This document shows positions 9,098-16,705 of a stretch of DNA of 64,000 nt, in pieces; position 1 is the stretch's first letter; the number at the start of each line of letters is the position of its first letter. Origin of the DNA: Treponema sp. UBA3813 (GTDB taxonomy: Bacteria > Spirochaetota > Spirochaetia > Treponematales > Treponemataceae); NCBI GenBank assembly GCA_002368605.1, contig DFEB01000031.1:45662-109661 (forward strand). The letters are read 5' to 3'. Both the position numbers and the translations under genes were made by a program. Below the pieces are notes generated by a model. That model searched no databases and was not told where the DNA came from. It saw only the letters and a program-made list of their open reading frames with translations.

Positions 9098-9979
9098 ATG
9101 AAAATCGTAGATATTTTGAATTCTAAGAAAGTGACGCTCTCTTTTGAGGTTTTTCCGCCTAAAAAGCAGGACGCACTTGAATCTATAAAAAATACGGCTG
9201 TGGAACTTACCCAGCTCAAACCAGACTTTATCAGCGTGACTTTTGGCGCAGGCGGCTCGACTCAGGGCTACACGGCAGACATTGCTCAGGCCATTGAGTC
9301 TCAGGGAACGACGGCACTCGCTCATCTTACCTGCGTGCGCTCGACTACAGATGCACTCAATCATATAATCAATAATCTTAAAGCCAAGGGAATTTCAAAT
9401 GTGCTTGCCTTGCGAGGGGATTTTCCAAAAGATTCAGTTGAAGGCGAAAATATTTTCCCGTCGGGATTTTCTCATGCAAGCGACTTGGTTCCCCTGCTCA
9501 AAAAAGAAGGATTTTGCGTGGGCGGAGCCTGCTACCCGGAAGGCCACCCCGAAAGCGCAAACCGCGACGCTGACATCGAAAACTTAAAGCACAAAGTCGA
9601 AGCGGGAGTTGATTTTTTGACTACCCAGCTATTCTTTGACAACGACATGCTCTACTCTTTCCTCTACCGCTTGCAATCGGCGGGAATCCATGTTCCGGTC
9701 TTGGCGGGAATCATGCCAATCACCAACGCCGCACAGGTCAGCCGTATGGTGGACTTATCAAATGCCTACATTCCACGAAAACTCATGGCAATCTGCGACC
9801 GCTTCCGAAACAGCCCGGAGGCAATGAAACAAGCCGGAATCGCCTACGCCACCGACCAAATCATCGATTTAATCTCCAACGGCGTGCGTGGAATCCACAT
9901 CTACACCATGAACAAGCCCGAAATCGCGCGGGCAATCATCAGCAATGTGAATGAGATTATCAGTGCAACGAATTTGTAA
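9098..9979 (+). CDS. metF: 5,10-methylenetetrahydrofolate reductase
   Basis: The 293-residue protein is a full-length MetF: N-terminal LSFEVFPPK, then FISVTFGAGGSTQ, HLTCV, NVLALRGDFP and FLTTQLFFDN, which form the FAD/folate-binding TIM barrel. It reduces methylene-THF to methyl-THF, the methyl donor for MetH at 22633-25272. There is no Shine-Dalgarno. A perfect TATAAT (9086-9091) ends six bases before ATG, so the message is probably leaderless, although no good -35 is visible. Confidence 0.96.
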   Translation: MKIVDILNSKKVTLSFEVFPPKKQDALESIKNTAVELTQLKPDFISVTFGAGGSTQGYTADIAQAIESQGTTALAHLTCVRSTTDALNHIINNLKAKGISNVLALRGDFPKDSVEGENIFPSGFSHASDLVPLLKKEGFCVGGACYPEGHPESANRDADIENLKHKVEAGVDFLTTQLFFDNDMLYSFLYRLQSAGIHVPVLAGIMPITNAAQVSRMVDLSNAYIPRKLMAICDRFRNSPEAMKQAGIAYATDQIIDLISNGVRGIHIYTMNKPEIARAIISNVNEIISATNL

Positions 9980-10014
9980 AGCACTATAAATAGTTCCCTT
10001 AGGATTCGGCAGCT

Positions 10015-11172
10015 ATGGAAATGACAGTAGACTTATTTGACAGCATCATAAATACTTCACAAGACTGTGTTTTCTGGAAGGACAAAAACAGGAGATTTCT
10101 TGGCGTAAACCAGGCTTTTTTGGATTTTTACGGATTCGAATCAGAAGATGTGCTCTTAGGCAAAAATGATGAGGAAATGGGCTGGCATTCTGATCCAGAG
10201 CCTTTTAAGCAAGACGAACTGCGGGTTTTAGCCGGTAAAAGCACTTACAAAGTACAGGGGAAATGCATCATCCGTGGCGAAGAGCGGGACATTATCGCTT
10301 CAAAGCGGCCTCTTTATAACGGAGACGAAATCGTCGGACTCGTGGGCAGCTTCGTTGACATTACCGATGTAATCCGCCGCAAAGAGAAAAACGACGGCTC
10401 GCAAGTCCTTTACACCATAGACAAGCTCAGGAAATACAGCTTTTTCGACAAGATAATCGACGAGATTAGCCTTGAGGAAATCCTTGACCCGCTCACAGGA
10501 ATTTTGTCGCGCGCATATTCCATGAAGTTTGTCCACTCCCTTATCGCAGAAAAAATTCCCTTCACATTCACAATCATCGATTTGGATAATTTCAAATTCA
10601 TTAACGACACTTATGGACATACGGCCGGAGACAAGGTGCTTGCGTCCATTTCCAAAAGCCTTGCTGAATTTACAGACGGCTTTGCCCTTGCGGGAAGATT
10701 CGGCGGAGACGAGCTTCTCCTGATAGATTTAAAAAATATCACCACAAACGAGAAAAGCGCTTTTTTTGAAAATCTTTATGGCAAATCAAACACATTGAGA
10801 AAAGAAATTTTCTTTGAAAACGGAGCGGCATTCGTTACGGGAACATCCGGCTGCGCGTCATTTCCAAAAGATTCCGATAATTTCTCTGATTTATTCGGCC
10901 TGATTGATAAAATGCTCTATCTTGGGAAAAATCTTGGCCGCAACTGCTATAAAGTCTATGAAGAAGAAAAACACAAATATGTGGAAATCCGTAAGATAGC
11001 CAAAAACGGCATATTCAAGAATATGTACAAATTGAGGACTGACATCGAATCAGAAACAGGTTTTGAAAACAAATTGTCAAAAGTCATGCCGCAGATTAGC
11101 GAAATTCTGAAAGTTCCTGATTTTTACTATGTCACTTCTGACGGAAAAATGCGCGGTAAACCGCAGCCTTAG
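10015..11172 (+). CDS. PAS-GGDEF diguanylate cyclase
   Basis: The 385-residue protein starts with a PAS domain (FDSIINTSQDCVFWKDKNRR through about residue 120), followed by a linker and a GGDEF domain (FTIIDLDNFKFINDTYGHTAGD, then GRFGGDELLLID near residue 229). The active-site motif is GGDEL, a variant normally compatible with catalysis. The RxxD inhibitory site five residues upstream is absent. It should make cyclic di-GMP in response to a signal sensed by PAS. About 70 extra residues follow the cyclase domain and are unassigned. It has no membrane segment and stands 35 bases after metF. Confidence 0.9.
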   Translation: MEMTVDLFDSIINTSQDCVFWKDKNRRFLGVNQAFLDFYGFESEDVLLGKNDEEMGWHSDPEPFKQDELRVLAGKSTYKVQGKCIIRGEERDIIASKRPLYNGDEIVGLVGSFVDITDVIRRKEKNDGSQVLYTIDKLRKYSFFDKIIDEISLEEILDPLTGILSRAYSMKFVHSLIAEKIPFTFTIIDLDNFKFINDTYGHTAGDKVLASISKSLAEFTDGFALAGRFGGDELLLIDLKNITTNEKSAFFENLYGKSNTLRKEIFFENGAAFVTGTSGCASFPKDSDNFSDLFGLIDKMLYLGKNLGRNCYKVYEEEKHKYVEIRKIAKNGIFKNMYKLRTDIESETGFENKLSKVMPQISEILKVPDFYYVTSDGKMRGKPQP

Positions 11173-11306
11173 AATCTGGCAGGAAAACGAATGCGCGATT
11201 CTTTATTATCTTGCCGAGCTTTTGTCCGATGATTTATAGGCTCGCATTTATTTCTCGAAAGGATTAGAAAAAAAACGGTCAGCAGGGAAGTCTTAGCGCG
11301 TTGGTG

Positions 11307-12083
11307 TTATTTCGACTTTCTGACAACACGAAAGCCTATGCAGCCAAAATCTACCATTCTTTCCTGCGGCTCAAGGCCTTCACGATTTGCAATACGACAG
11401 TAATAGTCATAAATATAGGGTGAGCCACTTCGTAAAACTTTTCTATCGCCAAGAGTTGGACCGCAAGGATTTGTCTCAGCCCTATTTGAATAGTCGTCTT
11501 TCCAATCCCAACACCATTCTCCAGCATTTCCACTCATATCGTAAAGACCTAAATCATTAGGTTCTTTTGTAGCGACTTTATGTGGCTGCCCATCACTGTT
11601 TTCATTATACCAAGCAACTTTGTTTATGTTGTCGCTTCCACTATACTCATAATTTTTTTTGTGAATTCCACCACGAGCCGCATATTCCCATTCAGCCTCT
11701 GTCGGTAAACGATAACCGTTTGCATCCTTATTCCAAGTAACACCATTTTCAGTAACCTTGTAACACGGCATAAGTCCTTCTGATGTACTCCATTTATTGC
11801 AGAAAGTAATTGCATCAAACCAGCTTACATGAGTTACTGGATATTTATTTCCGATAATTTTAGATGGATTATCACCCATTACCTTTTCATACAGTTCCTG
11901 AGTAACCTCTGTTTTCATCATATAAAAACTGCTCACGGTTACAGAATGAATAGGAAGTTCATCCTCATCGCCATTTTTACTACCCATTAGGAAAGTACCG
12001 CCTTCAATAGCAATAAATTCCACAGAACCAGAATTACACGATACAAAAAAAATCATCAATAACAAATAAAATAATTTTCTCAT
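11307..12083 (-). CDS. SUMF1/formylglycine-generating-enzyme-domain lipoprotein
   Basis: The 258-residue protein has a lipoprotein signal peptide (LLLMIFFVSC, lipidation Cys at residue 16) and a complete SUMF1 (FGE-sulfatase) fold: GGTFLMGS, PIHSVTVSSFYMMKTEVT, PVTHVSWFDAITFCNKW, YRLPTEAEWEYAARGG, and a C-terminal GCIGFRVVRK. Most bacterial lipoproteins of this type are not true sulfatase activators; the C-type-lectin-like fold often works as a binding module. It is the last gene of the minus-strand operon starting at 15671 and overlaps the FRG gene by four bases. Confidence 0.87.
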   Translation of the reverse strand: MRKLFYLLLMIFFVSCNSGSVEFIAIEGGTFLMGSKNGDEDELPIHSVTVSSFYMMKTEVTQELYEKVMGDNPSKIIGNKYPVTHVSWFDAITFCNKWSTSEGLMPCYKVTENGVTWNKDANGYRLPTEAEWEYAARGGIHKKNYEYSGSDNINKVAWYNENSDGQPHKVATKEPNDLGLYDMSGNAGEWCWDWKDDYSNRAETNPCGPTLGDRKVLRSGSPYIYDYYCRIANREGLEPQERMVDFGCIGFRVVRKSK

Positions 12084-13237
12084 ATATTTATCCTCTCATT
12101 AATTTCATTCGCAACACAATCCATATCAGGATAGATAAAATCCTCGGTAATATTGAATCTAGAAAGCTCCCTCACAATTTCGTCTTTTCGTTCGGGAGGA
12201 ATCAGCACAACTTGTTGGACACCATCTTTTTTGTAAAATATTCTTCGTAAATTAAATGGGTCAATATCAAAAATTTTGCAGGTGTTTTTACCAGAATATG
12301 GCTTTATTTTTCCGAACTTTAACTCCCACGAGTTATTAACAAAAAGATTTCCCCATTTCGGATTATCCAATACATCATGAAAATTAATATACTCATTTTC
12401 AAGGAGATACTTCGTCAAATTATTTGCATTCTTTTCTTGTCCGTTGATTTCCAGAACCTCATTCGCATTTACAATGATGAATGCCCCCTGCTGATTTTTT
12501 ATGCGTGGATTATTTTGCGGGACACGAACAATTACAGAGCGACGAATAATATCACGCAACTGAATAAATTTTTCATCGTGCATATAATTTCTGTCTTTTT
12601 TCCATTCCATGCCAAGTTCCCATAGGTTGAATTCTTTTTTCATAAAAGCTGTACTTGAAATAATACTTACAGTTGAACTATGGATTTGTTTTAGATCATA
12701 GGGCTTTTTCTCGTTTTCTTCGTCAGGGTCTTTAAAAATGGTTATTTCTCCCCATTCAGATTTTTCTGATTCGCGGTTCGTATTGAATTTTTTCATTGGT
12801 GAGCAGGCAAAATACAAGGCTGCCAGCGGGTTTTCGGAAATATCGAGTGCACGAGTTCCTAATCCGTAATGCTGCATCAAAACGAGACGAGCCATGTCAT
12901 TCTCACAAGAATTGAGTTCATTTGAAAAGCGGCGTTCAAAAGACTCTATCATTCGCCGTTCATTTGCGGGATTCTTTCTAAGCGAACTGGGATTAATCAA
13001 ATAATTAGCATTGCCCTGCCCACGATAAAAAACTGGATTTTCATAACTTGATTCAAGCGTACTGATAAAATCTATATAATCCCGCAAGCAAGTAATAACC
13101 TTTGGCTTTACGCTCAAATCATTATCGACTTTCACTACTTTTTCAAGATTTTTATAATCATTCTGCGAAACTTTATTTTCATAGGAGCCGTAGCCTTTGA
13201 GTCGCAATGCTTTATCAAAATCTGATACTTTAGTCAT
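12080..13237 (-). CDS. FRG domain protein
   Basis: The protein is 385 residues from the preferred ATG at 13237. An upstream ATG at 13276 would overlap the previous gene by 47 bases, and an AGGT sequence lies before 13237. It contains the FRG domain: the (F/Y)RG motif in PVFYRGQGNANYLINPSSLR, then LVLMQHYGLGTRALDISENPLAALYFAC. FRG proteins are cytoplasmic, functionally uncharacterised, and common in accessory and defence-like loci. It sits between an LRR protein and a SUMF1-type lipoprotein and overlaps both, so translation is probably coupled. Confidence 0.85.
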   Translation of the reverse strand: MTKVSDFDKALRLKGYGSYENKVSQNDYKNLEKVVKVDNDLSVKPKVITCLRDYIDFISTLESSYENPVFYRGQGNANYLINPSSLRKNPANERRMIESFERRFSNELNSCENDMARLVLMQHYGLGTRALDISENPLAALYFACSPMKKFNTNRESEKSEWGEITIFKDPDEENEKKPYDLKQIHSSTVSIISSTAFMKKEFNLWELGMEWKKDRNYMHDEKFIQLRDIIRRSVIVRVPQNNPRIKNQQGAFIIVNANEVLEINGQEKNANNLTKYLLENEYINFHDVLDNPKWGNLFVNNSWELKFGKIKPYSGKNTCKIFDIDPFNLRRIFYKKDGVQQVVLIPPERKDEIVRELSRFNITEDFIYPDMDCVANEINERINI

Positions 13238-13799
13238 CGATAAACCTATACCCATATTCACGAGCAAATCGCTCAAGTCCTGAATTCTTTTTTCCTACAA
13301 AAGTAAGTGACTCAGGGCAATCCTCAAATGGATTCTCAGTAAAATCAATTTCTTCAGCAAAAGAAACAAAACTGCGCAGGACAGAGCATCCCGAAAATGC
13401 ACCTTTTTCAATAATGAGTTTTTTACACTCTGGCAAAACAATAGTGCTAATGTTTTTACATTCTGAAAATGCAAATGCTTCTATTGCAAATTTGTCTGTT
13501 TTTGAAATAGAAATATTTTTAACAATCGACTTTTCTTCTTCCCTAGATTTCTTATTGCTTAAATTACAGCAGCAAAAAAGATTCAAATCTTCACAGTTTG
13601 CAAAGGCTTCTCTTTTGACAATTTTTAGTTCGTTATCAAAAAATATTTTTTCAAGCCCTGTCACATTTTTAAATGCACTTGCTGAAATAGTGTTTATTTT
13701 CTCAAATTTTAATTCCCAAGTTTCTTTGTCTTGAGAGTCATAAAAATTAAAGATAAAATGCTTCAAATCACCATCTTTTTCTACATACACAGGTTTCAT
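13230..13799 (-). CDS. BspA-type leucine-rich-repeat protein, short
   Basis: The 189-residue protein has BspA-like (LRR_5) repeats: ISASAFKNVTGLEKIFFDN, VKREAFANCEDLNLFCCCN, IEAFAFSECKNISTIVLPEC, IEKGAFSGCSVLRSFVSF. It ends in the GYRFID motif that often closes such proteins. No signal peptide is visible, unlike the LRR lipoprotein just upstream (11-base gap). It is probably a binding protein with no catalysis, in the same operon as the FRG and SUMF1-type genes. Confidence 0.82.
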   Translation of the reverse strand: MKPVYVEKDGDLKHFIFNFYDSQDKETWELKFEKINTISASAFKNVTGLEKIFFDNELKIVKREAFANCEDLNLFCCCNLSNKKSREEEKSIVKNISISKTDKFAIEAFAFSECKNISTIVLPECKKLIIEKGAFSGCSVLRSFVSFAEEIDFTENPFEDCPESLTFVGKKNSGLERFAREYGYRFIDD

Positions 13800-13810
13800 G
13801 ATGTTGCCCC

Positions 13811-15163
13811 CTATTTATTCCAAGCATAGATTTTTCCGCCGTGATTGATAGTTTTAAGATTTGGACATTTTTTAAATATATATTTCAAATCTTCATATGG
13901 AATATCCTTAGGAACTGTCGCACTTTTCAAATTAGTACATTCACTAAAAGCATCTTCACAGATTTCCGTCACAGAATTTGGGATCACAACTTTTTCAAGT
14001 GACTTACAGCCTTCAAAAGCACCGCGTCCTATTTCCGTCACAGAATTTGGGATTTCAATTTCTTTAAGTGACTTACAGCCTTCAAAAGCACGGTTACCGA
14101 TTTCCAGCACAGAATCTGGAATCGCAACTTCCTTAAGTGACTCGCATCCACTAAAAACATACATTCCAATTTCCGTCACAGAATTTGGAATCACTACTTC
14201 TTTAAGTGATTCGCAATCGGCAAAAGCATGGTCACCGATTTCCGTAACAGAATTTGGAATCGCAACTTTTTCAAGTGACTTGCATCTGTAAAAAGCCCAG
14301 GCATCGATTTTTGTTACAGAATTTGGAATTATTATCTCTCTGCTTTCACAGGCATAAACATAAAATAATATGGTTTTATCCTTGTTGTATAAAATACCGT
14401 CAGAACAAGTTAAACTCGGATTTTTTTTTGAAATACTTATAGTCTTTAATGACTCGCATCCGGAAAATGCACTGCCACTAATTTCCGTCACAGAATTTGG
14501 GATTACAACTTTTTCAAGTGACTTGCATCCACTAAAAGCACTGTATCCTATTTCCGTCACAGAATTTGGAATCACAACTTTTTCAAGTGACTTGCATCCA
14601 CTAAAAGCACTGTATCCTATTTCCGTCACAGAATTTGGAATCACTACTTCTTTAAGAGACACACATCTGAAAAAAGCACCGTGTCCTATTTCCGTCACAG
14701 AATTTGGGATCACAACTTTTTCAAGTGACTTACAGCCTTCAAAAGCACTGTATCCTATTTCCGTCACAGAATTTGGAATCACTACTTCTTTAAGTGATTC
14801 GCAATAGGCAAAAGCATGGTCACCGATTTCCATCGTGGTCTTAGGAAGACTTATACCAACGACCGCATCTGTAACAACTGCATCTATATATAGAGTTATG
14901 GGTTTAAAACTACTACTTTTAATTCTAGAAAGATCCAGAAAGATTTTGACATCTTTGTCGTCTGGTTCCATGTCTGAATCAAAATCTTTCCAGTCCCCCG
15001 TTACAACAAGCAGCGTATCTTCTGTCAGGTTTTTAATTACCTCGCCTGCCTTTTCAGCAGAAACCGTAATCTTTTTACCGTTGAATGCAATTGTTTCATT
15101 ACAACTTATAAACAAAAAGATAAATGTAAAAAACAATAGGCAAAGCTGTTTCGTGTGTTTCAT
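13811..15163 (-). CDS. BspA-type leucine-rich-repeat lipoprotein
   Basis: The 450-residue protein starts at 15163, where MKHTKQLCLLFFTFIFLFISC forms a lipoprotein signal and AAAGGAGAATT provides the Shine-Dalgarno; the longer frame to 15322 runs into the upstream gene. It consists mostly of 23-residue LRR_5 repeats (consensus IPNSVTEIGxxAFxGCxSLExVV). Several are nearly identical at the DNA level, including a 69-bp tandem copy near 14521-14658. Such proteins are surface-exposed and bind host or bacterial ligands in oral and gut bacteria. It belongs to the five-gene minus-strand operon. Confidence 0.9.
   Translation of the reverse strand: MKHTKQLCLLFFTFIFLFISCNETIAFNGKKITVSAEKAGEVIKNLTEDTLLVVTGDWKDFDSDMEPDDKDVKIFLDLSRIKSSSFKPITLYIDAVVTDAVVGISLPKTTMEIGDHAFAYCESLKEVVIPNSVTEIGYSAFEGCKSLEKVVIPNSVTEIGHGAFFRCVSLKEVVIPNSVTEIGYSAFSGCKSLEKVVIPNSVTEIGYSAFSGCKSLEKVVIPNSVTEISGSAFSGCESLKTISISKKNPSLTCSDGILYNKDKTILFYVYACESREIIIPNSVTKIDAWAFYRCKSLEKVAIPNSVTEIGDHAFADCESLKEVVIPNSVTEIGMYVFSGCESLKEVAIPDSVLEIGNRAFEGCKSLKEIEIPNSVTEIGRGAFEGCKSLEKVVIPNSVTEICEDAFSECTNLKSATVPKDIPYEDLKYIFKKCPNLKTINHGGKIYAWNK
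14457..14840 (-). repeat. Tandem 69-bp LRR-coding repeats
   Basis: Units of 69 bp (23 codons) follow each other with very high identity. The unit beginning at 14521 is repeated from 14590 with no change for over 50 bases. Silent positions are also conserved, which points to recent duplication or gene conversion in this part of the LRR gene. Confidence 0.85.
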
Positions 15164-15185
15164 AAAAAATTCTCCTTTAAATATA

Positions 15186-15671
15186 TTAGAACGCCAAATC
15201 TTTTCCACAATTAGAGCAACTTGAAGCAAACTCAGAAGAAACCATTTTGTAACAATACGGACAATAATATCTGCCGGGTTCCTCAATTTTTTCTGAAAAA
15301 ATACGGGACGGAACCTTCGCAAACTGATAGCCTTCGTTTAATGTAATATTTTTTGTTACTTCTGCTCTTTTTTCCTCATTATCAGCAACTTCAGCAGGTT
15401 TAAAACTTACAGTACTAGACTTCGGTGAATTCTTATCGCTAACCAGTAAAATGGCAATCATTGCAACAAGGGGTATAACAAAGCCAAAAAAGAACCAAGG
15501 TGCAAACCTTCTACCTTTTTCTTCTGCTTTTCGTGCAACTACAAATCCCATGATAAGATTACATATCAATCTAGAAGTAATACTTATCGCGATATTATCA
15601 ACACGGTTGGCAATCGCATTAAATAAGCTAGTAGAAACAATGAAAATAACAAACATTGACATGTTATTCAT
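15186..15671 (-). CDS. Membrane protein with C-terminal zinc ribbon
   Basis: The 161-residue protein has two or three hydrophobic segments in the first 80 residues (MSMFVIFIVSTSLFNAIA, then APWFFFGFVIPLVAMIAILLV). After a polar linker comes a C-terminal zinc ribbon of two CxxC pairs (YYCPYCYKM and SCSNCGKDL). Its function is unknown. A strong Shine-Dalgarno (AAGGAG) precedes the ATG. It is first in the operon that continues with LRR, LRR, FRG and SUMF1-type genes, 22 bases before the LRR lipoprotein. Confidence 0.75.
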   Translation of the reverse strand: MNNMSMFVIFIVSTSLFNAIANRVDNIAISITSRLICNLIMGFVVARKAEEKGRRFAPWFFFGFVIPLVAMIAILLVSDKNSPKSSTVSFKPAEVADNEEKRAEVTKNITLNEGYQFAKVPSRIFSEKIEEPGRYYCPYCYKMVSSEFASSCSNCGKDLAF

Positions 15672-15809
15672 AAAAAAAATTCTCCTTGGTATATATCTAT
15701 AAGCAAATTAAATTATGCCTTTAAGGAAATATTAAATCTCAATCTGTTATTTGTCAAATTATTATTTTCCGTTTAGAAATAAAATATATATCAATGAGGA
15801 AATTTTAAA

Positions 15810-16136
15810 ATGACGGAAAATGAAATAAGAAACAATCTTGCAAGAAACATAAAAACCTTCAGAACAATACAGCACATTTCACAAGCCGATCTTGCAGAAC
15901 GGGCAGAAATTTCAATTCCCTTTTTATCGCAGATTGAATGCGCAAATAAATTTCCTTCACCCGCCATACTTGCGAAAATTTCAGATGCGCTTGATACTTC
16001 TGTTTCGGATTTGTTTGCGGCAAGGGAAAAGGTTAATTCCGAAAATCATAAATTTATGATAAATGCCATAAAAGCGATTCTGGAAGGACAGGTCAAATCT
16101 TTTGAAAATTTCTGTGAGAATTATTTTGAAAAATGA
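15810..16136 (+). CDS. XRE-family helix-turn-helix regulator
   Basis: The 108-residue protein has an N-terminal Cro/C1-type HTH (ARNIKTFRTIQHISQADLAE, then ISIPFLSQIECANKFPSPAILAKISDAL, about residues 8-62). A short charged tail follows, with no sensor domain evident. A GAGGA Shine-Dalgarno lies about 10 bases before ATG. It is divergent from the LRR/FRG operon (138-base gap) and upstream of the type III toxin-antitoxin relic, so it may regulate either. Confidence 0.85.
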   Translation: MTENEIRNNLARNIKTFRTIQHISQADLAERAEISIPFLSQIECANKFPSPAILAKISDALDTSVSDLFAAREKVNSENHKFMINAIKAILEGQVKSFENFCENYFEK

Positions 16137-16170
16137 AAAAAAGGTCAGCAAGTGATAAGTAACATGATAC

Positions 16171-16200
16171 TTGACAGAAAATCATAAGGCATATTATATT
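16171..16200 (+). promoter_or_regulatory. Promoter of the antitoxin-like RNA
   Basis: TTGACA (16171-16176) and TATATT (16195-16200) are 18 bases apart. The predicted start near 16207 places the RNA pseudoknot at the very 5' end of the transcript. Confidence 0.7.
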
Positions 16201-16206
16201 AAAGTT

Positions 16207-16270
16207 ATGGGAAAGCTCCGTCCCTCAACTGGAGAATGTAAATGGCGGCTGTAACAGGTCGCCTTTTTTG
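16207..16270 (+). ncRNA. Type III antitoxin-like RNA with H-type pseudoknot and terminator
   Basis: The segment lies between a promoter and a broken ToxN gene. GGGA (16209-16212) pairs with TCCC (16221-16224), and CTCC (16216-16219) pairs with GGAG (16231-16234). The interleaved order gives an H-type pseudoknot with 3-, 1- and 6-base loops, the fold of known ToxI antitoxins. A terminator follows: GGCGGC (16244-16249), GTCGCC (16258-16263), six Ts. Only one repeat is visible, where ToxI-type loci usually have several. AAGCTCC (16213-16219) is also complementary to GGAGCTT (16273-16279), which holds the toxin Shine-Dalgarno. Confidence 0.62.
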
Positions 16271-16281
16271 TTGGAGCTTCA

Positions 16282-16603
16282 ATGTCTTACAAATTTGTAA
16301 TTATACATGAAAGATTCTAAAAAGCTTTATGGAACACTTCGTTTCAATAATATGATCCCTGTCCCTGAATCCGAGATTATAAATTACGACTTAAATGCTG
16401 AAGGTGATTTAAAATATAAACTCATAGTTTTTAATGAACTTTATTTTGTTCGTCAAAACAAAGATAAAATAGAGCATACTGCCAAAAACCTATACGAAGC
16501 AAAAAATAATCAAGATAATCAGCCTGATGCTCAAAAGCCACTGTTGAAGATGACATTGGATTTTGCTCAATTGGAAGACTTGTGCTTAAATTTTAAAAAA
16601 TAA
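16282..16603 (+). pseudogene. Broken ToxN/AbiQ-family type III toxin
   Basis: The ORF from 16307 (98 residues) matches the C-terminal half of ToxN/AbiQ endoribonucleases: GTLRFNNMIPVPESEI, YKLIVFNELYFVRQNKDKIEHTAKNLYE, and a final DFAQLEDLCLNF. The N-terminal half with the RNase residues is missing; family members are about 170-180 residues. A 12-codon ORF (MSYKFVIIHERF, ATG 16282, preceded by GGAG) looks like the original N-terminus in another frame, so an internal deletion with frameshift is likely. Upstream are the antitoxin-like RNA and its terminator, in the standard type III order. It is probably inactive. Confidence 0.75.
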
Positions 16604-16654
16604 TTTTTTTTGTAATTAATAAACAGATAAACAGCCTAACCACCTAACTAAAAA

Positions 16655-16698
16655 ACCGGTCACTAGGCGTTTCACCCACTGACCGGTCGTTTTTTTTG
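16655..16698 (+). terminator. Intrinsic terminator, usable from both sides
   Basis: ACCGGTCA (16655-16662) and TGACCGGT (16680-16687) form a perfect 8-bp stem, with a run of nine Ts after it and an A run before it. It separates the toxin relic from the convergent ppdK gene. Confidence 0.85.
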
Positions 16699-16705
16699 CA
16701 ATCCG

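Noticed and set aside
11173-11306. Gene or RNA between the PAS-GGDEF and SUMF1-type genes
   Set aside because: I found no ORF with a start signal and no stable terminator; the two genes are convergent and the gap seems empty.
13845-14807. Long plus-strand ORFs with repeated ISVTEFGI motifs
   Set aside because: They are the antisense of the LRR lipoprotein repeats; the minus-strand gene has a signal peptide, Shine-Dalgarno and a family match.
14457-14840. Regular repeats that could look like a CRISPR array
   Set aside because: The period is 69 bp with no variable spacers; repeats are 23 coding residues of an LRR protein. No cas gene is near.
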